Assembly (NCBI RefSeq): GCF_013112245.1
Contig: NZ_WVRN01000002.1
Location: 310,001-374,000 of the forward strand
DNA length: 64,000 bases
Direction: 5' to 3'
Source of the DNA: Ruegeria sp. HKCCD4315
GTDB lineage: Bacteria; Pseudomonadota; Alphaproteobacteria; Rhodobacterales; Rhodobacteraceae
Part shown: piece by piece, positions 56,733-64,000 of the stretch
Position numbering within the stretch: position 1 is the first letter of the stretch
How the letters are laid out: each line of letters starts with the position of its first letter
Position numbers and translations under genes: made by a program
Notes under the pieces: generated by a model
What the model saw: only the letters and a program-made list of their open reading frames with translations
What the model was told of the DNA's origin: nothing
Databases searched by the model: none

Positions 56733-58052
56733 TTATTCGCGGAAGGCGCGATTGAAATAGTCAGCCATTGGTTTGACCAGATAGGACAACGGTGTACGCT
56801 CGTCAGTTTTGATCAACGCCTCCACCGGCATGCCGGGCAAAAGTTCTTGTCCATTCAACCGATCAATCTGGCCGTCGTTCAGTTCGACTTCGGCGCGATA
56901 GAACGTAAACCCTGATTGTTCGTCGGTGAATGTATCAGCCGAAACATTGTACACCTGCCCGTCCAATTCGGGCGTTTCGCGCTGATTGAACGCAGGGAAA
57001 CGCAGCGCCACAGGCTGGCCAACATGGAGCTGATCCACATGGATCGCGTCCACGCGTGCGGCCACCAGCAAAGGCGTATCCTGAGGTACCACATACATCA
57101 TTGGCTCGCCCGGTTGTACGACCGACTGCAGCGCAAATACCTGACTTCCGTACACTCTTCCGGTAACCGGGGCGCGAATGTCCAGGCGGGTCAGGCGCTC
57201 AGACAAGGACAATCTGCGTTCGGACAATTCCGCGACCTGTGCTTGCACATCACGCAATGTGGTAATCGCTTCTTCGCGCCGGGTTGCGGTCAGTTCAACG
57301 ATCTGGATCTCGGTCGAGGCGATCTGTCCTCGCAGTCGCGCAACAGCGGCCTCTAACCGGCCAATTTCGCCGTTCAGGCTGGCTTCTTCACGTTGCAAGG
57401 CAAGCACACGGCTGGTTTGTGTCAGTCCGCGATTCAGCAGGCTTTGCTGATCTTCAAGTTCATCTTCGATCAGTTCAACCTGGCGCCGCAGTGACACCAA
57501 TTGGGCTTGCGTGCCTTCGATCTCGCTTTCGATTTGCACGACTTGTTTGCGGAGTTGTTCGTCCTGCCGGGACAGCGTCTCTAGTCTGGCGTCGAATAGG
57601 TTTTGCTGCCCTGAAATCAGATCGGCATCAATATCGTATTCATGTTGAACTTTGCTCAACAGGGCCGCAAGTTCAGCGGTAGTCAGACCGTCCCGCTCTG
57701 CCTCCAACCGGGCGCGCCGGACCAAAAGCTCGAATAGCTGTGCCTCGACGATAGTTTGTTCGGAAGACAGGAAAGTATCATCCAGGCGCAACAGCATATC
57801 GCCAGACGCAACCACATCACCGTCGCGCACGAATATCTCACCGACGACACCGCCGTCAGGGTGCTCGACAACCTGACGATTGCTTTGCACCTCGATCACG
57901 CCCGAAGACACAATGGCCCCGGCCAAACGTGTCTCGACGGCCCAATACCCCAAACCGCCGACCAGCAGGGCAAGCGCCAAGAATCCGACAAACGCAGGTA
58001 CTCTCATGTTCCAGACCTGCGCTGGATTTTTAATGGATTTTTTAGCCATCAT
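56733..58052 (-). CDS. HlyD-family membrane fusion protein of a type I secretion system
   Basis: A 439-residue inner-membrane-anchored periplasmic adaptor. One TM helix near residues 17-38 is followed by a biotinyl-lipoyl-like half (VVEHPDGGVVGEIFVRDGD), long coiled-coil hairpins (about 100-260) and a second lipoyl half with ITAPVTGRVYGSQV-like sequence (here RAPVTGRVYG), and a C-terminal beta domain. It is the PrtE/LapC type that links an ABC exporter to an outer-membrane TolC-like channel. It overlaps the ABC gene by 4 bases. No TolC homologue or repeat-rich cargo gene is in the window. Confidence 0.9.
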   Translation of the reverse strand: MMAKKSIKNPAQVWNMRVPAFVGFLALALLVGGLGYWAVETRLAGAIVSSGVIEVQSNRQVVEHPDGGVVGEIFVRDGDVVASGDMLLRLDDTFLSSEQTIVEAQLFELLVRRARLEAERDGLTTAELAALLSKVQHEYDIDADLISGQQNLFDARLETLSRQDEQLRKQVVQIESEIEGTQAQLVSLRRQVELIEDELEDQQSLLNRGLTQTSRVLALQREEASLNGEIGRLEAAVARLRGQIASTEIQIVELTATRREEAITTLRDVQAQVAELSERRLSLSERLTRLDIRAPVTGRVYGSQVFALQSVVQPGEPMMYVVPQDTPLLVAARVDAIHVDQLHVGQPVALRFPAFNQRETPELDGQVYNVSADTFTDEQSGFTFYRAEVELNDGQIDRLNGQELLPGMPVEALIKTDERTPLSYLVKPMADYFNRAFRE

Positions 58053-59788
58053 TCACCTACGGGGCTGAGCTTGCGTTTGATTGCGCCAGCGTTCTGCACC
58101 ATCGCGCTCAGGACTTCATCTCGGCTGCCCGACTTGACCACCTGCCCTTTTTCAACAACCGCCAGATCATCGCATTCAGAAATGGCTTGTGGCCGATGCG
58201 TCATGATGATTGTCGACTTGCCCGCAGCCTTAAGACCCCGTACCGCCGCGTTCAGCGCATCGGTCCCATCTGCATCCAAGGCCGAGTTCGGCTCATCCAG
58301 AATGAGAAGAACGGGGTTTCCGTAAAGTGCGCGCGCCAGAGCGATCCGTTGTTTCTGACCGCCAGATAATTGGCTGTCATTGCCCTCCAGGAAGGTGCCG
58401 TACCCTTTCTCCAGCGACAGGATCAGTTCATGTGCGTTGGCTTTCTTCGCCGCTGCCACAACTGCGTCGGAATCCGGGTTTTCCGACATACGTGCAATGT
58501 TTTCAGCAACTGTTCCGTTAAACAGGGTCACCTGCTGCGGCAAATACCCTATGTGGCTGCCTAGATCGTTGGGGTCATATTGATCCAATGTGGCACCGCC
58601 CAACCGGATTTCACCTGCGGCAGGTTGCCAAAGACCCAATAATGCCTTGGCCAATGTCGTCTTTCCCGACCCGCTTTTCCCAATGACGCCCAGGGCTTTG
58701 CCGGGCTCGAGCTTCAGGTTCACATTCCGCAATGTCGGCGTTGAAGCGCCCGGTGGGATGACAGTCAGAGATTTGGCCTCAAGCTGCGCTTTTGGCACCG
58801 GCAGTCGAATGCGTTCTTCTTCCGGTGGGGTATGATCAAGGAATTGGTTCAATGAGACCCACGCTGTTCGGGCACGCTCGACAGCCCCCCACTGACCAAC
58901 GGCCTGCTCAACAGGGGCCAGGGCACGCCCCAGAAGGATCGAACCCGCAATCATCGCGCCTGGGGTCATTTCGTTCTGCAGCACCAACCAGGCGCCCAAA
59001 GCCAACATGGCTGATTGGAGAAACAGCCGTAGTGATTTGGTAAGAGACGTAAAACTTCCAGTCCAGTCGCTAGCAGAAATTGACTGACGCAGGGCGTCTG
59101 AACGCTGGCTCAACCATCGTTTTGTGACGTCTGCTTGCATTCCTTGCGAACGCACAACCTCGGCTGCTTGCCTGGCATGTTCAGAAAAAGCGTTGGCCCG
59201 CGCAGTTGCAGATTGGGCCTCGGCCACTTTTCGGCTGGTCATCGCCTGATTGAGCAACGCGATTACAACAAGCAAGACACCGCTGCCGACGGCCAGCCAT
59301 CCAAGCAGTGGATGAAACAGGAAGATCGCACCCAAAAAGACTGGCGTCCACGGAATATCCATAACGGCCAAAAGCACGGGCGACGAGCATAGATTTCGAA
59401 TGGACTCCAGATCGCGTAGTGCCGTCGCCGGGGCAGAACGCACCTGCGGAACAAGGGACCGACGCATCGTCGCTTCGAACACACGCTCGTCCAGTTGCGA
59501 TTGGAACCGCGCACCAAACCGCGCGACGATACGGCCGCGCGCAAAATCGAGCATCGCCATAAGTGCGTAAAGCATGGCAACCAGCAAGAAAAGCGCAGTC
59601 AAAGTCTCGACCGCTCGCGAGCCCAAAACCCGGTCATAAACCTGTAGCATGAACAACGGGCCTGTCAGCATCAGCAAATTAACGAAGATGCTGAACAGAA
59701 ACGCCAGCCCCAGAAACGCGACGCCTTGATTCCGCACATTGCGCAGTTCATGGCGCGGAGGTGCGGATAGGCGGTGTTCAGATTTCAC
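58049..59788 (-). CDS. Type I secretion ABC transporter, PrtD-like
   Basis: A 579-residue fused permease/ATPase. Six membrane helices lie in about residues 20-300. The ATPase domain has Walker A GKSGSGKTTLAKALLG, the signature LSGGQKQRIALARAL and Walker B LLILDEPNSALD. There is no N-terminal C39 peptidase or C39-like domain, so it is of the PrtD/AprD class that exports proteins with an uncleaved C-terminal signal. It is first in the two-gene transcript. The cargo must be encoded elsewhere, because no RTX or Ca-binding repeat protein is in the window. Confidence 0.92.
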   Translation of the reverse strand: MKSEHRLSAPPRHELRNVRNQGVAFLGLAFLFSIFVNLLMLTGPLFMLQVYDRVLGSRAVETLTALFLLVAMLYALMAMLDFARGRIVARFGARFQSQLDERVFEATMRRSLVPQVRSAPATALRDLESIRNLCSSPVLLAVMDIPWTPVFLGAIFLFHPLLGWLAVGSGVLLVVIALLNQAMTSRKVAEAQSATARANAFSEHARQAAEVVRSQGMQADVTKRWLSQRSDALRQSISASDWTGSFTSLTKSLRLFLQSAMLALGAWLVLQNEMTPGAMIAGSILLGRALAPVEQAVGQWGAVERARTAWVSLNQFLDHTPPEEERIRLPVPKAQLEAKSLTVIPPGASTPTLRNVNLKLEPGKALGVIGKSGSGKTTLAKALLGLWQPAAGEIRLGGATLDQYDPNDLGSHIGYLPQQVTLFNGTVAENIARMSENPDSDAVVAAAKKANAHELILSLEKGYGTFLEGNDSQLSGGQKQRIALARALYGNPVLLILDEPNSALDADGTDALNAAVRGLKAAGKSTIIMTHRPQAISECDDLAVVEKGQVVKSGSRDEVLSAMVQNAGAIKRKLSPVGE

Positions 59789-60022
59789 TGTTTTCGATCC
59801 CCATCAATCCAGCAAGCATCGCGCATTTAAAAAACTAGTTCAGCCTTGCCAAGTTTGCACATGTTTTTTTGAGCAAGAAACCGCACGCGCGAGGGTAAAA
59901 ACAGCACCTTTCAGCCATTGTACGAAATTTACGCTAAGTAGCCCTGTGCCGTAATGAGGTCGGCGTACCGAATGAAGTGACCTGAGTCGCGCAATTCTAA
60001 GGTTCAAGGGTGTTGCGCTGAG

Positions 60023-61057
60023 TCATGCTCCGGGTTTTGTCCATTTCAAAATGAGATTGGCGGCAATGGGTGCCCCTATGATGACCAATACGATCCGCGT
60101 AAGGTGGTGGGTAATAACAAAGCCCAGATCGGCACCTGACACGATTGCCAGAACAGTCATTTCGGCCTGACCGCCCGGAGCGAAAGCCAGAAAGGCTTCG
60201 ACAGGGTGCCCCAGCCCCAGCGTAGTGACTATTGCTGTGAACGCTGCCGCCAGAATGGCAAGAACGAACACGTAAGTTACGCCCGCCGCCACAACACGGC
60301 GTAGTTCGGTCCATGTGACCCCAACAAATTTAACTCCGATTGCACAGCCAATGAAGAACTGCGCGGCTAATATGGCTTCTCGTGGTGGCCGGGTATGAAT
60401 GAAATCACCCAAGGATAACGCCGCCGTCAAAATCATGGGCCCCAAGATCGATGCGCCGAACAGGCCAATCCGCTCACCACCTTTCCAGCCGACCAGCGCT
60501 GCGACCACCATGAGTATTAGTTCATGCACCGGAAGGTCACGCGCGGGTTGCCCGATCGGGTTGGTCAGATCTGCATCGTAGAACACCGTCAATATTATTG
60601 GGGCGAGGGTTACAATGATCAGGACACGCGTTCCGTGGATCAGCGACAGCGTACGAGGGTTGGCGCCAGCTTCGGTGCCGAAGATGATCATGTCCTGAAG
60701 CCCGCCAGGCATCGCCGCGTAGAACGCGGTTTTCGCGTCAAACCCCCAAAACTTGCGAAAAAACGGAACACCAACCAACGCGATTAGCAAGATAAAGAAT
60801 GGGACCAGTAGTATCGATGAAGCCATTTTGGGCAGTTGTGCAAACAAGGCGGGTGTAATTGACGCCCCAACCGCAACACCCAGTATCGTTCTTGCGGCCA
60901 CCGAAATCTGCCCAAACCCTTCCATGGGGGCATGCGCCAGAGCTGCAATGAGACACGCACTCATCGGGCCAAACAAAAAGGGCAGGGGTAGGTTCAACAT
61001 CCAGAACAATCCCGTGCCCAAAACCGCAAGGCCGAACGTCACGGCCCGCTTGGTCAT
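60023..61057 (-). CDS. AbrB-family membrane permease
   Basis: A 344-residue membrane protein with about ten helices and the internal duplication of the AbrB family (often labelled ammonia monooxygenase-like in databases). The repeated sequences MPGGLQDMIIFGTEAGANP and APGGQAEMTVLAIVSGADL are its two half-motifs. Function in the family is unproven, although members are repeatedly seen with tricarboxylate genes. It diverges from a GntR regulator and tcuAB with a tandem repeat between them, so co-regulation with tricarballylate use is likely. ATG 61057 gives the usual N terminus. A TTG at 61087 would add 10 residues. Confidence 0.85.
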   Translation of the reverse strand: MTKRAVTFGLAVLGTGLFWMLNLPLPFLFGPMSACLIAALAHAPMEGFGQISVAARTILGVAVGASITPALFAQLPKMASSILLVPFFILLIALVGVPFFRKFWGFDAKTAFYAAMPGGLQDMIIFGTEAGANPRTLSLIHGTRVLIIVTLAPIILTVFYDADLTNPIGQPARDLPVHELILMVVAALVGWKGGERIGLFGASILGPMILTAALSLGDFIHTRPPREAILAAQFFIGCAIGVKFVGVTWTELRRVVAAGVTYVFVLAILAAAFTAIVTTLGLGHPVEAFLAFAPGGQAEMTVLAIVSGADLGFVITHHLTRIVLVIIGAPIAANLILKWTKPGA

Positions 61058-61118
61058 GAGAGAAGGTTGGTTTGACAGGATACGCAAGATTCAGGTTCCG
61101 ACGTCGTTGACACGCTAT

Positions 61119-61138
61119 GTATCCAAGTGTATACAAGT
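61119..61138 (+). promoter_or_regulatory. Tandem 10-bp repeat, candidate GntR operator
   Basis: GTATCCAAGT (61119-61128) is followed directly by GTATACAAGT (61129-61138), one mismatch apart. The second copy also centres a palindrome on GTATAC (AAGTGTATACAAGT in the reverse reading ACTTGTATACACTT). It lies between the divergent permease and GntR starts, 28 bp before the GntR ATG. This placement suits autoregulation and control of both transcripts. Confidence 0.5.
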
Positions 61139-61165
61139 GCACGCAAAGAAGCAAGAGAGCTCGTG

Positions 61166-61846
61166 ATGACGATCCAGGACGCCGCCTTACAGCCCGGTCC
61201 ACAAGGCAATTCCACGTACCAACGTCTGCTGGAAGAGATTCGCGATGGAGCGCTTTTGCCCGGCGACCGCCTGCGCGAGATTGAACTGTCCGAGCGTCTG
61301 GGTGTCAGCCGAACCCCCGTGCGCGAGGCGATCCGACAGTTAGAGGCGGACGGATTGGTCACGCATGTCCCACGACAGGGCGCGACTGTGCGCAGTCTGG
61401 ACTATGCCGAAGTGATGGAATTGTACGAAATGCGCGCGGTGCTGGAGGGCACTGCGGCACGACTGGCGGCCCGTTCGGCGTCGGACATAGAGCTGGATGA
61501 GTTGGACATATTGAATGACCGGCTTGCCGAGGCGGGCACGGGTCCTGACGCAGCTCAGATCAACAGGGTTTTTCACGCCACGCTTCTGGATGCCGCCAAG
61601 AATCGGTTTTTGGCCAAGTCAATGTTGTCTTTACAAAAGGCGCTTCTGATCCTGGGGCCTTCGCAATTGTTGGACAGCGAGAGAGCAGCGGCAGCGGTGA
61701 CCGAGCATCGGCGCATCATGGCCGCACTGAAAGCCCGTGATGGTGCTTCGGCTGAAACCGAAATGCGCGCACATATTCAGGCTGCACAGCGAATGCGGAT
61801 TCGTGCGTTGCAGGAACGCGACCGTTCAATCGACGAAAATCAGTAG
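61166..61846 (+). CDS. GntR-family regulator (FCD/FadR subfamily)
   Basis: A 226-residue regulator. The winged helix-turn-helix (about 20-85) has GALLPGDRLREIELSERLGVSRTPVREAIRQL, shown here by its key part LGVSRTPVREAIRQLEADGL. An all-helical FCD effector domain (about 95-215) follows, which usually binds a carboxylate through a metal site. ATG 61166 is used. An upstream GTG at 61127 falls inside the operator-like repeat. It is 11 bases upstream of tcuA and probably represses the operon until a tricarboxylate effector is bound. In Salmonella the tcu regulator is LysR-type, so a GntR regulator here is a different arrangement. Confidence 0.88.
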   Translation: MTIQDAALQPGPQGNSTYQRLLEEIRDGALLPGDRLREIELSERLGVSRTPVREAIRQLEADGLVTHVPRQGATVRSLDYAEVMELYEMRAVLEGTAARLAARSASDIELDELDILNDRLAEAGTGPDAAQINRVFHATLLDAAKNRFLAKSMLSLQKALLILGPSQLLDSERAAAAVTEHRRIMAALKARDGASAETEMRAHIQAAQRMRIRALQERDRSIDENQ

Positions 61847-61857
61847 GCAGATAGATC

Positions 61858-63252
61858 ATGGCAACCCAAACCGAAGCTTACGATATTGCCGTGATTGGCG
61901 GAGGAAACGCGGCTCTGTGTGCGGCAATGACGGCGGCCGAGGCCGGTGCCCGTGTTCTGATCCTTGAGACGGCTCCAAAACCTTATCGCGGGGGGAACTC
62001 GCGCCACACGCGTAATTTTCGTTGTATGCATCATGGGCCTTTGGGCCCTTTGGTCGACGCCTACAGCGAGGACGAATACCTTTCGGACCTGCTCAAGGTC
62101 ACTTATGGGAAAACCGACGAACATCTGGCCCGGCTGGCCATACGAACGTCAGAGGAATGCCTGCCGTGGATGGAGGAGAGGGGGGTTCGCTTTCAACCGT
62201 CTTTGTCAGGAACACTCTCGCTTGCGCGGACAAACGCGTTTTTCATGGGCGGCGGCAAGTCTTTGGTGAATGCGTATTACAGGACAGTGGCGGGTCTGGG
62301 CGTCGATGCGCTGTATGAGGCCGCTGTGACGCATTTAGAGCTGAATGGCGATCAGATCGAATGGGTGGACTATACCTATGAAGGCCAGTCTCATCGCATC
62401 ACTCCAAAGGCTGTCATCGTTGCCTCAGGTGGATTCCAGGCCGACACCGATTGGCTGACCCGCGCATGGGGAGAGCCCGCGAAGAACTTCCTGATCAGAG
62501 GGACCCCATATAACCGAGGCGTTGTTTTGGCCGATCTTCTGGATCAAGGTGTTGAAAGTGTCGGGGACCCCACACAGTGCCACGCCGTCGCCATTGATGG
62601 GCGTGCGCCGAAATTCGACGGGGGTATCGTGACCCGTCTGGACTGCGTTCCGTTTTCCATCGTTGTGAATAAGAACGCCGAACGGTTTTATGATGAAGGT
62701 GAGGATGTTTGGCCCAAACGGTACGCGATCTGGGGTCGTCTGGTGGCGGCGCAAGCGGACCAGGTTGGCTTCGTTATCATTGACGCAAAATCGCTGAACT
62801 TATTCATGCCGTCCGTTTTTCCGCCGCTGAAGGCGGACACGTTGGAAGAATTAGCCGCGAAGATGAGCCTTCCGGCAGATAAGCTGACAGCAACAGTTGC
62901 CGAGTTCAACGCAGCCTGCGGCGACACCAGCGGCTTCCATCCAACCGAATTGGACGGCGTCGCGACCTCGGGCTTGACCCCACCCAAGACCAACTGGGCG
63001 CGCCCGATCACGGAGCCTCCGTTTTATGGCTACTCACTGCGAACTGGCGTGACCTTCACCTATCTCGGGCTGAAAGTCGACGATACAGCGCAGTGTTCGA
63101 CCCCGAACGGCAAAATCAAGAACCTTTGGGCGGCTGGGGAAACCATGGCCGGGTCGATTTTGGGGCAGGGGTATCTGGCAGGGTTTGGGATGACCATCGG
63201 AACCGTTTTCGGACGCATCGCAGGACGTGAGGCCGCCACTTATGCAAACTGA
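61858..63252 (+). CDS. tcuA: Tricarballylate dehydrogenase
   Basis: A 464-residue flavoprotein of the fumarate reductase/succinate dehydrogenase family. The N-terminal FAD motif is DIAVIGGGNAALCAAMTAAEAG, keyed by VIGGGNAALCAAM, followed by TcuA-specific FRCMHHGPLGPLVD, NSRHTRNFRC and the C-terminal NLWAAGETMAGSILGQGYL with catalytic-domain residues. TcuA oxidises tricarballylate to cis-aconitate, which enters the TCA cycle. It overlaps the start of tcuB by 11 bases. The TTT system 8 kb away is a candidate uptake route because no TcuC-type transporter is visible. Confidence 0.9.
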   Translation: MATQTEAYDIAVIGGGNAALCAAMTAAEAGARVLILETAPKPYRGGNSRHTRNFRCMHHGPLGPLVDAYSEDEYLSDLLKVTYGKTDEHLARLAIRTSEECLPWMEERGVRFQPSLSGTLSLARTNAFFMGGGKSLVNAYYRTVAGLGVDALYEAAVTHLELNGDQIEWVDYTYEGQSHRITPKAVIVASGGFQADTDWLTRAWGEPAKNFLIRGTPYNRGVVLADLLDQGVESVGDPTQCHAVAIDGRAPKFDGGIVTRLDCVPFSIVVNKNAERFYDEGEDVWPKRYAIWGRLVAAQADQVGFVIIDAKSLNLFMPSVFPPLKADTLEELAAKMSLPADKLTATVAEFNAACGDTSGFHPTELDGVATSGLTPPKTNWARPITEPPFYGYSLRTGVTFTYLGLKVDDTAQCSTPNGKIKNLWAAGETMAGSILGQGYLAGFGMTIGTVFGRIAGREAATYAN

Positions 63253-64000
63253 ATTGATACAGGAAGCCCGCAGACAGGCCGAGATTTGTAATGCTTGCCG
63301 GTATTGCGAAGGGTATTGTTCGGTCTTCCCGTCACTCCACGCGGAACGCGCTTTCTCGGACGGGAACATTACCCAACTTGCCAACCTTTGCCACAATTGC
63401 CGCGGTTGCTACTATGCCTGCCAGTACACAGCCCCACACGAGTTCGACCTGAACCTGCCCAAAGCCTTGGCCGAGGTGCGGAGGGACAGTTGGGAAAGCT
63501 TTGCATGGCCGCAGCCGCTGGCGCGCCGGTTCCATACGCAAGGCGGAGTTATCGCCTTGGCGCTTGTGATTGGATTTGCCCTGTTGTTCTGGGCTATCCG
63601 CGCCATCGGGTCCAGCGGAGGCGAGGGGTTTTACGCCGTCCTGTCCCACAATGCGATGGTCGCAATCTTTGCGCCCGCTTTCCTGCTGCCTCTGTTCAGC
63701 ATAGCCATCAGCCTCAGGCGCTATTGGGCCGAGGTTGGCGGCAAACCGATTCAAATCTCTGACCTGACAACTGCTTTCAAACGCGCAGGCAAGATGCAGG
63801 ATTTGGCTGCAGGCCATGGTGAGGGCTGCAATTTCGAGGATGAAGACCGGTTCAGCCAGGGCCGACGGCACATTCACCACGCCATCATGTATGGGTTCCT
63901 GCTGTGCTTTGCGTCGACCTCGGTGGCGACGGTCATGCATTACGGCTTTGGTCTGCACGCACCCTACAGTTTCTGGTCTTTGCCCAAGTTGTTCGGGATT
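63242..64000 (+). CDS. tcuB: TcuB-like tricarballylate utilisation electron-transfer protein (3' end cut off)
   Basis: The window ends inside this gene after about 253 codons. The N terminus has two cysteine clusters suited to FeS centres, CNACRYCEGYC (with SVFPS) and CHNCRGCYYACQY, followed by TM helices (about 95-115, 128-148 and 215-235). This is the TcuB/CitB layout: a membrane protein that takes electrons from reduced TcuA and passes them to the quinone pool or cytochrome chain. It starts at ATG 63242, overlapping tcuA by 11 bases. The C-terminal half, including the end of the membrane part, lies outside the window. Confidence 0.88.
   Translation, partial: MQTELIQEARRQAEICNACRYCEGYCSVFPSLHAERAFSDGNITQLANLCHNCRGCYYACQYTAPHEFDLNLPKALAEVRRDSWESFAWPQPLARRFHTQGGVIALALVIGFALLFWAIRAIGSSGGEGFYAVLSHNAMVAIFAPAFLLPLFSIAISLRRYWAEVGGKPIQISDLTTAFKRAGKMQDLAAGHGEGCNFEDEDRFSQGRRHIHHAIMYGFLLCFASTSVATVMHYGFGLHAPYSFWSLPKLFGI

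Noticed and set aside
56733..59788. A complete type I secretion locus with an RTX-type cargo.
   Set aside because: Only the ABC exporter and the fusion protein are present. No TolC-like gene or Ca-binding repeat protein was found within the window.

Overview
The window looks like a chromosomal segment of a marine alphaproteobacterium of the Rhodobacterales (Roseobacter group). The signs are moderately high GC, many TRAP, TTT and BCCT uptake systems for organic acids and osmolytes, a form II aerobic CO dehydrogenase-like operon in SLM order, a heterotetrameric sarcosine oxidase, a MaoC-Pta fusion, and an intergenic CCGGAGTATTT-type motif common in this order. No rRNA, tRNA, CRISPR array, insertion sequence or phage gene was seen. 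It reads as a dense mosaic of metabolic and regulatory operons.

Region 1 (1-2.6 kb) is tied to nitric oxide and anaerobic metabolism: the end of a norE-like oxidase subunit III, norF, a hemA isozyme and a Dnr/Fnr-type regulator, with an FNR/Dnr-like box between the last two. A SAM-cyclase-ATPase-TPR signalling protein follows. Region 2 (6.2-14.0 kb) is a catabolic cluster: TRAP transporter dctPQM, 3-hydroxyanthranilate 3,4-dioxygenase, a DapA-family lyase, an aspartate dehydrogenase-like protein, a LysR regulator and an aldehyde dehydrogenase.

Region 3 (14.1-27.0 kb) is the most striking. It holds a hybrid sensor kinase, two secreted di-haem peroxidases, a Tat-targeted Rieske protein and a molybdopterin oxidoreductase of the arsenite-oxidase family. 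This is the gene set of the iodate reductase operon (idrABP1P2). A HEAT-repeat protein, a pseudoazurin-like cupredoxin, a MoeA paralogue with an unusual N terminus and an OmpR-type response regulator follow. The promoter region carries repeats phased at 10 bp that could be the operator of that regulator.

Region 4 (27.3-34.9 kb) pairs a sarcosine oxidase-type operon (soxBDAG) with a BCCT betaine-type transporter, separated by an unexplained 594-bp gap. Region 5 (34.9-39.2 kb, minus strand) is coxG-S-L-M. Region 6 (39.4-43.6 kb) is a NarL-type regulator, a FIST protein resembling the NO sensor NosP, and a NahK-like hybrid kinase. Then come tex and a MaoC-Pta/ackA pair.

Region 7 (48.6-64.0 kb) is centred on tricarboxylates. 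It has a citryl-CoA lyase-like protein and a class III CoA-transferase in one operon with the TTT transporter tctCBA, a divergent TctDE two-component system with its own periplasmic binding protein, and further on a GntR regulator with tcuA and tcuB (tricarballylate dehydrogenase and its electron-transfer partner) diverging from an AbrB-family permease. A type I secretion ABC/membrane-fusion pair without visible cargo lies between them.
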